Positions 18,339-27,014 are shown, counted from the first letter of the stretch. The stretch: DNA of 64,000 bases from Chloroflexota bacterium (GCA_026706455.1 JAPOYS010000105.1:1-64000); one strand, 5' to 3'. The notes: generated by a model not told the origin, from the sequence alone. Numbers and translations: made by a program.

Positions 18339-19478
18339 GTGCGCCGCATAGCACTGGACTACACACCAGCGATCGAACAAAGGGGCGGCATCGGGCGCTA
18401 CGCGCGCGAGTTGACCGCCGCGCTGGCACAGGCGGATTCGACCAGCAACTACCGCCTGTTTGTAGCCGGTGCCAGCTTGCCGAGATTGCCGCAGCCGCCG
18501 GGCGACAACTTCGAGTGGCGGCCCACGGCGGTCAGCGCCAAATGGCTGGCGCGCCTTTGGCATCGCGCACGCGTCCCCCTGCCCGTCGAAACTTTCACTG
18601 GACCCGTCGACCTGTTTCACGCGACAGATTTTGTTCTGCCGCCGACCTTAGCCCGCGCCCGCAGCCTGCTCACGGTCCATGACTTGTCGTTCCTGCGTGC
18701 GCCAGAGGCCGCAAGCCCGCCGCTAAAAGCTTATTTGGACGCGGTAGTGCCGCGCTCAGTGGCGGCAGCTGATCATATTCTGGCGGACTCGGACGCAACC
18801 AAAGCGGATCTGGTTGACTTGTACGATACGCCTGAAGAACGGATAACCGTTCTTTACAGCGGAGTGCATCGGCGATTCCAACGAGTCGAGGACGAGCATG
18901 AATTGGAGCGAATTCGGGCGAAACACGGTTTGGCCGGAATCGATTACATTCTGTCGGTCGGAACCGTGCAGCCGAGAAAAAACTACAGCCGCGTGATCGA
19001 AGCCTTAGCGCGGCTGCGCGGCGCGGGCTATGAACTGCACTACGCGATCGCCGGCGGCCACGGCTGGCTCGAAGACGAAATGGTTCGAACGATCCACCGG
19101 CATGGCATGGGCGACTTCGTTCATTTGCTCGGATTTGTTGAGGATCGTGACCTGCCGGCGCTGTACACGGGCGCGCGGATGTTGGCGATGGCGTCGCTGT
19201 ACGAAGGTTTCGGGCTGCCCATACTTGAAGCGATGGCTTGCGGGGCGCCGGTGATCGCCGGCAATCTCTCATCGCTGCCGGAGGTCGCTGGCCACGCGGC
19301 GCTGCTGGTCGACCCCTTCGACGCCGATGCAATCGTCGAAGCGATCCTGTTGCTGCATAGCGACTCCGCGCGCAGGTTGAAGCTAATCGAAGCGGGTTAT
19401 GAACAAATCAGGGCGTTTAGCTGGGAGCGAGCCGCCATACAACTCAAGTCAATCTACGATCAGATGCTGGAGCGCTGA
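18339..19478 (+). CDS. GT4-family glycosyltransferase
   Basis: Retaining GT-B glycosyltransferase of 379 aa that adds a sugar from a nucleotide donor to a growing glycan on the cytoplasmic face. The N-terminal acceptor domain begins RRIALDYTPAI with GGIGRYAREL. The C-terminal donor domain has the GT4 pattern VGTVQPRKN, then EGFGLPILEAMACG with the EX7E motif, and the downstream SSLPEVAG. The start is GTG, one base after the gtrA stop. Sugar specificity cannot be read from sequence; with uxs nearby, xylose is one possibility. Confidence 0.9.
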   Translation: MRRIALDYTPAIEQRGGIGRYARELTAALAQADSTSNYRLFVAGASLPRLPQPPGDNFEWRPTAVSAKWLARLWHRARVPLPVETFTGPVDLFHATDFVLPPTLARARSLLTVHDLSFLRAPEAASPPLKAYLDAVVPRSVAAADHILADSDATKADLVDLYDTPEERITVLYSGVHRRFQRVEDEHELERIRAKHGLAGIDYILSVGTVQPRKNYSRVIEALARLRGAGYELHYAIAGGHGWLEDEMVRTIHRHGMGDFVHLLGFVEDRDLPALYTGARMLAMASLYEGFGLPILEAMACGAPVIAGNLSSLPEVAGHAALLVDPFDADAIVEAILLLHSDSARRLKLIEAGYEQIRAFSWERAAIQLKSIYDQMLER

Positions 19479-19514
19479 GTGTCCATCGGTGAAGTGGGAG
19501 CGTAAAGAGGCAGT

Positions 19515-20198
19515 ATGACGATGAGTTACGATAGCGAGATGAGGCAAGCAAACGCACCCAATTGGCTCGTGGCGCTTGCCTTCGGTCTCGTCTTGGTCGG
19601 GCTATTTGGATTTGCCCAACCTTGGATTGTGGCGCCGTCGGGGTCGATGACGCTCAACGCCTTTGACCTGGCGGAATGGACGAGCCTGCATCCGACGCAG
19701 CGCGCAACGTCTCCTCCCATGTTGACGCCGCTTATGCTCCGGCTGCAATTGCTGATTCTGTCCGTCATTCTAGGCGCGCTCCCGACCGGGTCGAGTGCAA
19801 GAGCCTGCGCCGCAATCATGATTCTCGTACTGACTCTTGCGCAGTTGCCGCCGCTTGATATTGTGTATGACCCAAACAATCTGAATTATCGCCAGCAACT
19901 TTATCTGGCAGCCGCCAGCCTGACCGCGAGTTTCTGTCTGTTTGCTGTCAATCGGAGGCGAATCGCTCTGCTTGCGTCAATTGCGCTGCCGATCATCGGC
20001 ATCGCGACCGCCTCTTATGGGCTCGCTGAAGCGGCGGGGCTCTATCAACACTTTGAGATAGGGCAGGCCCCCGGCGCTGGCATCTGGATTCTGGGCGCGA
20101 GCTATATCGGCATAGCTGCCATCGCCGGTGCGTTGCGGCATATTCGAAGGCGATTTCGCATCAACAGAATGCGCATGTCGCAGCGCCTCCGAGAATAA
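19515..20198 (+). CDS. Multi-pass membrane protein, function unknown
   Basis: 227 aa with five to six hydrophobic segments (for example WLVALAFGLVLVGLFGFAQPW, LQLLILSVILGALP, IALPIIGIATASYG). I do not recognise a family. AGAGG lies about 5 nt ahead of the ATG at 19515. It follows the glycosyltransferase by 36 nt and is probably the last gene of the surface-glycan operon. Its tail overlaps the U-tract side of the acpP terminator on the opposite strand. Confidence 0.75.
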   Translation: MTMSYDSEMRQANAPNWLVALAFGLVLVGLFGFAQPWIVAPSGSMTLNAFDLAEWTSLHPTQRATSPPMLTPLMLRLQLLILSVILGALPTGSSARACAAIMILVLTLAQLPPLDIVYDPNNLNYRQQLYLAAASLTASFCLFAVNRRRIALLASIALPIIGIATASYGLAEAAGLYQHFEIGQAPGAGIWILGASYIGIAAIAGALRHIRRRFRINRMRMSQRLRE

Positions 20199-20219
20199 AA
20201 TAAGGCAGCCTGCGCTGCC
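20194..20219 (-). terminator. Terminator of acpP
   Basis: On the minus strand a perfect 6-bp stem GGCAGC-GCAG-GCTGCC is followed by TTATTTTATT. It lies 34 nt past the acpP stop and overlaps the last codons of the convergent membrane-protein gene. Confidence 0.65.
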
Positions 20220-20253
20220 CTACGATCATTGCAAGCTGGCTGGATGTGACAGA

Positions 20254-20490
20254 TCACTCCATATTGGACTTGATATACTCGACAGCCTGCCCGACTGTTT
20301 CGATGCGCTGCGCATCCTCATCGCTGATCTCGCCGCCGAATTCCTCTTCAAAAGCCATGATCAACTCAACGAGGTCGAGGGAGTCGGCCTCAAGATCTTC
20401 GCGAAAGCTGGCGCCCTCGACGACACGATCTTCTTCCACGCCTAGCAACTCAACCACGATTCCCTTCACACGTTCTTCAATTGACGCCAT
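20254..20490 (-). CDS. acpP: Acyl carrier protein
   Basis: Carrier of growing acyl chains in fatty-acid synthesis, 78 aa, acidic. The phosphopantetheine attachment Ser lies in [10 protein letters not shown], the DSL motif, near residue 37. Flanking helices match AcpP ([16 protein letters not shown]). AGGAGGT sits about 9 nt ahead of the ATG, a strong ribosome site suited to an abundant protein. It is transcribed alone, with its own promoter and terminator, apart from the fabF operon. Confidence 0.97.
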   Translation of the reverse strand: MASIEERVKGIVVELLGVEEDRVVEGASFREDLEADSLDLVELIMAFEEEFGGEISDEDAQRIETVGQAVEYIKSNME

Positions 20491-20520
20491 GTCCGGTCTA
20501 CCTCCTGAATGGAATCTGAT

Positions 20521-20537
20521 TTGTCAATTCATGACAA
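20521..20537 (-). promoter_or_regulatory. Dyad at the acpP transcription start
   Basis: Perfect inverted repeat TTGTCA-5 nt-TGACAA immediately downstream of the acpP -10 box, about where the transcript should begin. It could be an operator. It does not resemble the dyads at plsX. Confidence 0.35.
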
Positions 20538-20540
20538 CCC

Positions 20541-20569
20541 ATTATACTGAATTTCCCGCGCCGTGCTAG
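20541..20569 (-). promoter_or_regulatory. Promoter of acpP
   Basis: On the minus strand: perfect -10 TATAAT, 17 nt spacer, weak -35 CTAGCA. The predicted TSS is near 20534, giving a leader of about 44 nt. Confidence 0.55.
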
Positions 20570-20592
20570 CCAGATGACCGGCGCGCCAGTGA

Positions 20593-20621
20593 TTGACACC
20601 CGCCGTCATCATCAGTACGAT
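20593..20621 (+). promoter_or_regulatory. Promoter of the IDI-2 gene
   Basis: Perfect TTGACA, 17 nt, TACGAT. The TSS would be near 20628, 45 nt ahead of the ATG. Confidence 0.65.
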
Positions 20622-20672
20622 TAACTCGCAGGCGCGCATGTGGCGACGCCCTGAATTAAGGAACACTTGCGC

Positions 20673-21716
20673 ATGTCGAAAGTGACGGACGAGCCGACCA
20701 CCGAGAGCCGCAAGCTGGACCATATTCGCATCAATCTGGAAAACAATGTCCAGTTTCCGCGCGTCACGACTGGGCTGGAACGATATCGATTCACGCATCA
20801 GGCGCTGCCAGAATTAAGCTTGACCGAGATTGACACCTCAGCAACTCTCTTTGGCAAACGGCTGGCTGTTCCCATTGTCATTTCTTCCATGACAGGCGGG
20901 ACTGAGATCGCGGAAAAAATCAACCGCACCCTGGCTTGCTGCGCGCAGCGGCACAAAATCGCGATGGGATTGGGTTCGCAACGAGCGGCACTTGAAGACG
21001 AATCGCTGGTCAGCAGCTACCGCATACGCGACGTCGCGCCCGACATATTGCTATTCGCCAACATCGGCGCGGTGCAACTGAATTATGGCTATGGGCTGGC
21101 TGAGTGCCAGCAAGCGATAGACATGGCGCGCGCCGATGCGCTGATCCTGCATTTCAACGTATTGCAGGAAGCGGTTCAGCCGGAAGGCGATATCGACTTT
21201 GCCGGTCTCTTGCGCAAGGTTGAAGCAATCTGCCGCCGCCTCGCGCTTCCTGTCATCGCTAAGGAGGTTGGCTGGGGCTTCTCCGAGTCAAACGTGCGAG
21301 ACTTGGCCAAAGCCGGCGTTGCCGCGATTGATGTCGCCGGCGCCGGCGGGACTTCATGGAGCGAGGTGGAATTCCACCGCGCGCCGACAGCCTTCCACGC
21401 GCGGGTCGCGCGCAGCTTCGCCGATTGGGGCATCCCGACTGCGGACGCCATTCAGCACGCGCGCCGGGCTGCGCCTGATTTGCCGATGATCGCAAGTGGC
21501 GGCTTGCGCGACGGCATTGATGTCGCCAAGTCAATTGCGCTTGGCGCCGACCTGGCTGGTTTGGCGAGCCCCTTCTTGCAGGCAGCTAACGCGTCGGCGG
21601 CGGCGGTGGACGAGTTGATTCAAGAGCTGACCGCAGAACTGAGAATCGCGATGCTTTGCACGGCGTCGCGCGACATCGCGTCGCTGAAGCGCGCCGAGAT
21701 TCAACTCATATCTTGA
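20673..21716 (+). CDS. fni: Type 2 isopentenyl-diphosphate isomerase
   Basis: FMN- and NADPH-dependent enzyme that interconverts IPP and DMAPP for isoprenoids such as quinones and undecaprenyl carriers. 347 aa. The family start RKLDHIRINLENNVQ is seen, then PIVISSMTGGT, the MGLGSQRAALED loop, VIAKEVGWG and DVAGAGGTSW, and IASGGLRDGIDVAKSIALGA near the phosphate site. The ATG at 20673 is preferred to the tracked TTG at 20667 because AAGGA is then about 10 nt upstream. The end overlaps the convergent hemW gene by 11 nt. It is unrelated to the Nudix-type isomerase IDI-1. Confidence 0.95.
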   Translation: MSKVTDEPTTESRKLDHIRINLENNVQFPRVTTGLERYRFTHQALPELSLTEIDTSATLFGKRLAVPIVISSMTGGTEIAEKINRTLACCAQRHKIAMGLGSQRAALEDESLVSSYRIRDVAPDILLFANIGAVQLNYGYGLAECQQAIDMARADALILHFNVLQEAVQPEGDIDFAGLLRKVEAICRRLALPVIAKEVGWGFSESNVRDLAKAGVAAIDVAGAGGTSWSEVEFHRAPTAFHARVARSFADWGIPTADAIQHARRAAPDLPMIASGGLRDGIDVAKSIALGADLAGLASPFLQAANASAAAVDELIQELTAELRIAMLCTASRDIASLKRAEIQLIS

Positions 21717-22920
21717 TGCCGCTGACAAATTGTCGAATCACGGCGTTGCTTAGCAGGCGGCCTGATTCACTAAGGCGCACTCGGTCTTGGTTTACCTCGA
21801 TAAGTCGGGCCGCCGTCAATCTTTCTATTGCAGCGGGAAACATCTCGACGAAGTCGCGTCCAAAGCGCCAGGCGAAACGCCCTCGGTCAATGCCCTCGCG
21901 CGTCATGCGCAGCCCCATCATGATCGTTTCGTAAAGGTCTTCCGCTTCGCTGACCACATTAACTTTCGCCTCTGCCGGCGATGCCTCGAATGAGCTTTCG
22001 CGCGCCGATACAGCGTTCACGGCGTCGATGTAGCGCGCCGGCGCGGCTATGGTCGAATAGCGGCGCCCGCGGTAGAAACCGTGCGCGCCAGCGCCGAGGC
22101 CGATGTATTCCAGATTTCGCCAGTACTGCAGGTTGTGGCGACACTCTTTGCCGGAACGGCGCCAACTGCTGATTTCATATTGCGCATAGCCAGCTTCGGC
22201 CAGGGCGAGCGAGGCGCCTTCGTACATATCGGCAAAGTCATCGTCATCGGGCGCGGGCAGCTCGCCGGCGTCGACCTGCTGGCGAAGGCGCGTTCCCCCT
22301 TTTAATTCCAGACCGTACATGGACACATGATCGGGTGATAGCCGCAGCAGCGCGTCAACCGTCCGATTCCATTCCGACAAAGTCTCGCCGGGAGAACAGA
22401 AGATCAGGTCGAGATTGATGTTGTCAAAGCGCGCGCGGCGCGCGTATTCGACGGACTTTTCAATCGCGCGCAGGTCGTGCTGGCGCTCAAAGAGCCGCAG
22501 TATCGCTTCATTGGCTGACTGCATCCCAATGCTCAAACGGTTGAAGCCCATGCTATACAAGTCTCGCAAATAGGCTTCGCTCAAATCGTCGGGGTTCGCT
22601 TCAAGCGTGATTTCGGCAGCTTCAGCCAGAGCGTATGAATTACCTATTTGACTGAGGATCTGATCGCACTGCGCTGGGCTCAATAACGACGGCGTGCCGC
22701 CGCCAAAGTAGATGGTGTGGACAGGTCTGCCGGATGCCCCTCGCGCCATACAAGCCAGTTCGCGGCAGAGCGCGTCGATGTAGGCCGGGATCAGATGCTC
22801 GAGTTGGGTGTAGGTGTTGAAGGCGCAATAGCTGCAGCGATGGTCGCAGAATGGTACATGTAGGTAGAGCGACAAGTCAGAATTAAGGCGTCGCATGGCT
22901 GGCGCGGCTGCAAACGACAT
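21706..22920 (-). CDS. hemW: Radical SAM heme chaperone HemW-like
   Basis: 404 aa radical-SAM protein. The cluster motif is CDHRCSYC (CxxxCxxC), followed by AFN as in HemW, not the CxC pattern of the oxygen-independent coproporphyrinogen oxidase HemN. Other family pieces are TIYFGGGTPS, SIGMQSAN, and GLGAGAHGF near the middle. HemW binds heme and delivers it to respiratory enzymes; many annotations still call it HemN. A start at the internal ATG (22896, MRRLNSD) is possible. It overlaps the 3' end of the isomerase gene by 11 nt. Confidence 0.9.
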   Translation of the reverse strand: MSFAAAPAMRRLNSDLSLYLHVPFCDHRCSYCAFNTYTQLEHLIPAYIDALCRELACMARGASGRPVHTIYFGGGTPSLLSPAQCDQILSQIGNSYALAEAAEITLEANPDDLSEAYLRDLYSMGFNRLSIGMQSANEAILRLFERQHDLRAIEKSVEYARRARFDNINLDLIFCSPGETLSEWNRTVDALLRLSPDHVSMYGLELKGGTRLRQQVDAGELPAPDDDDFADMYEGASLALAEAGYAQYEISSWRRSGKECRHNLQYWRNLEYIGLGAGAHGFYRGRRYSTIAAPARYIDAVNAVSARESSFEASPAEAKVNVVSEAEDLYETIMMGLRMTREGIDRGRFAWRFGRDFVEMFPAAIERLTAARLIEVNQDRVRLSESGRLLSNAVIRQFVSGIKI

Positions 22921-22922
22921 GA

Positions 22923-22951
22923 TTGCGTCATTTTCATTGCTAAAATATAAT
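22923..22951 (+). promoter_or_regulatory. Promoter upstream of the PP2C gene
   Basis: TTGCGT, 17 nt, perfect TATAAT. The predicted leader to the ATG at 23073 is about 115 nt. The same -35/-10 combination recurs at 59854-59882. Confidence 0.55.
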
Positions 22952-23072
22952 TGTGCAAGCTGTCATTCCGTAAAGGCGCAATTATTGCATGTCCCGTGAA
23001 ATGCGCGCATCGGAGCACATGACGAGCGGCTGCGTTATGCGAATATGAATGACCGTCTCTTAGGCATTCGCG

Positions 23073-24251
23073 ATGGAATTCCTCCGTAAACTCTTTGGCA
23101 AGTCTTCAGCGGGAACGGCGCGAGCCGCGAATACTCGTCGTGCGTCGCATGTAACGCCCAGCCGTACGCAAACGGTCAACATGCCCATAAGGGAGGAGCC
23201 GGCGCCCGTCGAAGCGGCGCGCGAAGCAGCTCGATCGCCGAACGCGGAGTTACCCGGCGATAACGAACGGGTATCGAAGCAAACGGAGCCGTTTGAGAAT
23301 GTCGGATTCCCGGGAGATAGCGCGGCGCTCCGAGAAGCAGCTGGGGCGCTCGAAGACGAGACAGCTGCAACTGCTCCGCAGCGGGCCGCTGAAAGGAGTC
23401 TGGCGGAGGACGCGAAACCGCCAGCGGCTGCTATCCCGACGCCCAAGCCGGTGCTTTCGCGCCAAAATCAACCGCTGATATATGGTATCGCCAGCGATGT
23501 TGGCAGCGTTCGCGATAACAATGAAGACGCCTGTTTTGGCATGCAGTGGCAATCGATCACGGTCGATGATCGGCCCGACTTCGGGTTATTCATCGTGGCC
23601 GATGGCATGGGCGGGCACCTGGATGGCGAGCGCGCCTCAGGCGTGGCTGTGCAAACGCTCGCCTCGGAAATGATCGACAAGATTTACGTGCCGCTCTTGA
23701 AGGACTTCACGGCCCGAAGCGCGCCAACTATCCTGGAGGCGCTCACAAGGGCGTCGGAGGAAGCCAATCGCGCGGTCATGAAGCGTGTGCCGGGCGGTGG
23801 AACAACGCTCTCGGCCGTGGCAATTGTGGGCAATCTCGCGTATTTGGTTCACGTTGGCGACAGCCGCGCCTATCTGCTTTATGAGGACACGATTGAACAG
23901 CTCACCACCGATCATACGCTAGTGCAACGCCTGCTTGAAATGAATGAATTAACGCTGGAAGAGGCTGAACACTACCCGCAGAAAAACGTGCTTTATCGCG
24001 CGATTGGGCAGAATGAACAGCTAAAGATGGAACGCCTGATACGGGCTCTGCCGGCCGGTTCCAATGTGCTGATCTGTACCGACGGGCTGTGGGACATGGT
24101 CGAGGACGAGACCATTAAGCAGATTGCCGCCAAATCCAGTACGCCACAAGAAGCCTGTGACAATCTGGTTCGCGTCGCCAACGCGCGCGGCGGCAGCGAC
24201 AATATCACCGTCATCGTGTTCAGGGTGCCGAGCGATGAAGAACTGGATTAG
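23073..24251 (+). CDS. PP2C-family Ser/Thr protein phosphatase with long disordered N-terminus
   Basis: Metal-dependent protein phosphatase (PPM/PP2C, PrpC/Stp type), 392 aa. Residues about 1-135 are low-complexity, rich in Ala/Pro/Glu. The catalytic domain fills about 140-390 with the metal-binding acids visible: SVRDNNEDA, VADGMGGH, GDSRAY, TDGLWD and GGSDNIT. No partner Ser/Thr kinase is seen in the window. The ATG at 23073 has only a poor Shine-Dalgarno. The response regulator gene follows 82 nt downstream. Confidence 0.93.
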   Translation: MEFLRKLFGKSSAGTARAANTRRASHVTPSRTQTVNMPIREEPAPVEAAREAARSPNAELPGDNERVSKQTEPFENVGFPGDSAALREAAGALEDETAATAPQRAAERSLAEDAKPPAAAIPTPKPVLSRQNQPLIYGIASDVGSVRDNNEDACFGMQWQSITVDDRPDFGLFIVADGMGGHLDGERASGVAVQTLASEMIDKIYVPLLKDFTARSAPTILEALTRASEEANRAVMKRVPGGGTTLSAVAIVGNLAYLVHVGDSRAYLLYEDTIEQLTTDHTLVQRLLEMNELTLEEAEHYPQKNVLYRAIGQNEQLKMERLIRALPAGSNVLICTDGLWDMVEDETIKQIAAKSSTPQEACDNLVRVANARGGSDNITVIVFRVPSDEELD

Positions 24252-24333
24252 GGCGCAGGAGCGAGAAATAGCCTTGCGATCGGCGGGGCTTTAGATGCGG
24301 CCAGGCCGCGAGACGGCGCCAAGGGAGAGGCCT

Positions 24334-25059
24334 ATGAAACCAGGCGCAGCCATCCAACCCGAGCGCAAGGGCAAGCGCATTCTCGTCGTCGACGACGAAC
24401 CGCGCATGATCGGCTTCATTCGCATGAATCTCGAATTGGAAGGTCACCTTGTGATTGAGGCGCACAGCGGCTTGGCGGCGCTGGAGGCAGTCCGAACGCA
24501 ATTGCCGGACTTGGTGCTGTTGGATGTCATGATGCCGGAGCTGGACGGCTTCGAGACCCTGCGCATGCTCCGCGAGTTTGCGGATATTCCGGTCATCATG
24601 CTGACGGCAAAGGGCGAGGAAAGCGATAAAGTACAAGGGCTGGAATTGGGCGCTGACGATTATATCACCAAGCCCTTCGGCCCGCGCGAACTCTCCAGCC
24701 GCATCAGAGCGATATTCCGCCGGCTTGAAAAGCCAACGACAGAAGAAGCCATCTTGCGCATTGACGACCGCTTGCACGTCGATTTCAATCGGCGCGAGGT
24801 CATTGTCAATGAAGAGCGCATTAAGCTGCGGCCGACGGAATACCGTCTGCTTTATCACTTGATCAGAAATGTCGGCTGGACGGTGCCGCACGACCAACTG
24901 CTGCAAAAGGTGTGGGGTTACGAATATCGTGATGAGGCGCATTACGTGCGGCTATATGTGAATTATCTGCGCGATAAAATCGAAGAAGATCCTTCAAACC
25001 CAAAATATATCATAACGGAACGCGGCGTCGGCTATCGCTTCGCGGATTATCGCCAGTGA
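24334..25059 (+). CDS. OmpR/PhoB-family response regulator
   Basis: Two-component transcription factor of 241 aa. The receiver domain (about 10-130) has the acidic pair VVDDE, the phospho-acceptor Asp in [11 protein letters not shown], the Thr in MLTAKGEE and the Lys in YITKPFGP. A winged-helix DNA-binding domain (about 140-238) shows [26 protein letters not shown] and [10 protein letters not shown]. The ATG at 24334 follows GGGAGAGG and is preferred to the tracked 24295. No histidine kinase gene is adjacent, so it is an orphan here. Target genes are unknown. Confidence 0.93.
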   Translation: MKPGAAIQPERKGKRILVVDDEPRMIGFIRMNLELEGHLVIEAHSGLAALEAVRTQLPDLVLLDVMMPELDGFETLRMLREFADIPVIMLTAKGEESDKVQGLELGADDYITKPFGPRELSSRIRAIFRRLEKPTTEEAILRIDDRLHVDFNRREVIVNEERIKLRPTEYRLLYHLIRNVGWTVPHDQLLQKVWGYEYRDEAHYVRLYVNYLRDKIEEDPSNPKYIITERGVGYRFADYRQ

Positions 25060-25078
25060 TGAGATCCTCCAGGCGCAG

Positions 25079-25420
25079 TTACTGCGAGAGGAAGCCGAAA
25101 TCGAGGTACAGGCAATTCCCAGCGGATCGAGGCTTGGCGAGCTCGCCGCAGTCGATCGGCCCATATTCGCGAAAGACGAAGATTGAGCGATCGCGCCGTT
25201 TCAGCCTCTTCTTGAGCGTGTTCCACTGCGATTTGCTCGGCAGCTCCTCACCCGCAGGAAGCTGAAAGAACTTGCTGTCAAATATCGCTCGGAAGTGATG
25301 ATCGTCAAACTGAGTCAGTTTCAGCAAGGCGGAACCTGCGGGACCCGAAAGCGCGTCATGAATAATCGCGGCGGCATAGCGTCGCTGGACATTGCGAAAT
25401 CGCGGCAGTTCCTTACGCAT
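25079..25420 (-). CDS. Small basic protein, function unknown
   Basis: 113 aa, mixed alpha/beta by eye, no signal peptide or membrane helix, no family recognised. I believe it is real for three reasons: it has AAGGGA about 9 nt ahead of the ATG, it fills a gap that no other good ORF explains, and its composition is protein-like (for example FDDHHFRAIFDSKFFQLP, then the basic KKRLKRRDRS). It could bind nucleic acid or another acidic partner, but that is only a guess from charge. The overlapping plus-strand ORF 25056-25265 looks like its shadow. Confidence 0.6.
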   Translation of the reverse strand: MRKELPRFRNVQRRYAAAIIHDALSGPAGSALLKLTQFDDHHFRAIFDSKFFQLPAGEELPSKSQWNTLKKRLKRRDRSIFVFREYGPIDCGELAKPRSAGNCLYLDFGFLSQ

Positions 25421-25471
25421 GTTAAACAGTCCCTTCAGCTTGATGGCGATTGTGGTAGGCAGGTTTGGTAG

Positions 25472-25500
25472 CTGACATATCTGACAATTCGGATTATACT
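25472..25500 (+). promoter_or_regulatory. Promoter of the flavin reductase gene
   Basis: CTGACA, 17 nt, TATACT, each box one base off consensus. The TSS would be near 25507, which excludes the tracked TTG start at 25465 and supports the ATG at 25525. Confidence 0.7.
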
Positions 25501-25524
25501 GCCGGCGTCAACGAGGGAGGCGCC

Positions 25525-26028
25525 ATGAGCGAAATTGATGGTCAGAGCTTCAAGAATATCCTCGCCTGTTGGGCGGCCGGCATCACCGTCGCCAGCGTAT
25601 CGTCCAACGATGACTGGCAAGCTATCACCGTCAATTCCTTCGCGAGCGTTAGCATGGTCCCGCCGTTGATTTGCCTCAACATCGCTAATCGCCTGCTGAC
25701 GCGACAGTACATGGCCAGCGAAGAACACTTTGCCATAAGCATACTATCGGATCAGCAACTGGACCTTGGCAAACGATTCGCCGGTTATTTCGACGACCAG
25801 TTGGACAATCGCTTTGACGGCTTGTCCTGCGAGACCACTGGACTGGGCGACCCCATCATTCCGGATGCGATGGCTTGGCTGTCATGCACCGTTGAGGAGC
25901 AACTGAATTTCGGCGAAAATACCATGTTCGTTGGGCGGGTGCGGGAAGGCGCCTGGACCGACGACAAGACCCCCCTACTCTATCACAACCGCCACTGGGG
26001 CATCTTTCAAGCCACCGAAGACAAATGA
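25525..26028 (+). CDS. Flavin reductase-like (FMN-binding split barrel) protein
   Basis: 167 aa protein of the flavin-reductase-like family that reduces or carries FMN, often for a partner oxygenase. Visible features: an N-terminal helix (FKNILACWAAGITVASV), the flavin-site strand WQAITVNSFASVSMVPPLICL, then HFAISILSDQQ, and a C-terminal PLLYHNRHWG. GGGAGG lies 5 nt ahead of the ATG, inside a convincing promoter context. No oxygenase partner is next to it, so the substrate role is open. Confidence 0.85.
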   Translation: MSEIDGQSFKNILACWAAGITVASVSSNDDWQAITVNSFASVSMVPPLICLNIANRLLTRQYMASEEHFAISILSDQQLDLGKRFAGYFDDQLDNRFDGLSCETTGLGDPIIPDAMAWLSCTVEEQLNFGENTMFVGRVREGAWTDDKTPLLYHNRHWGIFQATEDK

Positions 26029-26046
26029 CCGGTTGTCGCCGACGCG

Positions 26047-26784
26047 CTACATCCGATCAAGCGCCGCGACGGCCGCTCCAACGATGCCCGCTCGATTGCG
26101 CAACTGCGCCGGCGCAATTACTGTCTTGCACTGAATGTACGGAAAAAACTTATGATGGCGTTTGCTTACGCCGCCGCCAATGATGAATAGATCGGGCGTG
26201 ATGAGCGATTCAAGATACTCAAGATACTCTGACACGCGCTTGCCCCATTGCTTCCAACTGTAACCCTTGGTCTGGCGGGCGCGATCAGTGGCGCGCTCCT
26301 CCGCGTCCTTGCCCCGAATGATCAGATGACCCAGTTCGATATTCGGCACAAGGCGGCCGTCGATGAAAAGCGAGCTGCCGATTCCAGTGCCCAAGGTCAG
26401 AATCGCTATCAGCCCGTCACGGTCGCGGCCCGCGCCAAATCTCATTTCGGCGATACCGGCCGCGTCGGCATCGTTGAGCGCGATGAACGGGCTGCCAGTC
26501 GCGGATTCGAACAGGCGCTCGACATCCGTTCCGATCCAGGCTTTGTCAATGTTGGCTGCGGTCATGGTCACGCCGCGCTTGACAACTGCCGGAACTGTAC
26601 ATCCAACCGCGCCATTCCAACTGAAATGCGCGCAGATGTCGGCCACTACAGCGGCGACCGCTGCGGGTTTCGATGGCTGTGGCGTTTCTATGCGCAGCCG
26701 CTCGCTCGCGAACTCGCCGCTTGCCGTATCGACAATGGCTCCCTTTATGCCTGATCCACCGATATCGACACCGAGAACTTCCAT
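26047..26784 (-). CDS. ppgK: Polyphosphate glucokinase (ROK family)
   Basis: Phosphorylates glucose to glucose-6-phosphate using inorganic polyphosphate (and often ATP), feeding glycolysis. 245 aa, typical for PPGK. The ROK phosphate-1 motif GVDIGGSGIKGA opens the protein; NDADAAG supplies the catalytic Asp, and LTLGTGIGS is the phosphate-2 loop. The C-terminal IIGGGVSKRHHKFFP is the PPGK-specific segment. The ATG at 26784 follows GGGAG. The downstream glycolytic genes gap-pgk-tpiA lie elsewhere in the window. A pure ATP-dependent ROK kinase is less likely because the usual ROK zinc-binding cysteines are missing. Confidence 0.88.
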   Translation of the reverse strand: MEVLGVDIGGSGIKGAIVDTASGEFASERLRIETPQPSKPAAVAAVVADICAHFSWNGAVGCTVPAVVKRGVTMTAANIDKAWIGTDVERLFESATGSPFIALNDADAAGIAEMRFGAGRDRDGLIAILTLGTGIGSSLFIDGRLVPNIELGHLIIRGKDAEERATDRARQTKGYSWKQWGKRVSEYLEYLESLITPDLFIIGGGVSKRHHKFFPYIQCKTVIAPAQLRNRAGIVGAAVAALDRM

Positions 26785-26818
26785 CCTTGCTCCCTTGCAT
26801 GATCCTTTGCGCGATCTG

Positions 26819-26827
26819 ATTCTACCA
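26819..26827 (-). promoter_or_regulatory. Extended -10 promoter for ppgK
   Basis: On the minus strand: TGG-TAGAAT, about 35 nt ahead of the ATG, without a good -35. Confidence 0.4.
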
Positions 26828-26953
26828 TATTGGCGCGTGAGGCTATAATCCGCGCGGCGATTTGCTCCTCGCGTAATGCGGTCGGCGCGCGCTTGCGGGA
26901 CCGACGCCAGCCTATGAATTACATACGCTTAGGGATCCAGACCAGTTGCTCAA

Positions 26954-26982
26954 TTGAAATCATCTGCGTTTTGCGCTTAAAT
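26954..26982 (+). promoter_or_regulatory. Promoter of the L,D-transpeptidase gene
   Basis: TTGAAA, 17 nt, TTAAAT, with the TSS near 26989 and a leader of about 26 nt. A second -10-like TATAAT at 26844-26849 lacks a -35 and would give a longer leader. Confidence 0.5.
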
Positions 26983-27014
26983 GGTACCTGTAGCGCAAGC
27001 GTCTGAGATCGTCG

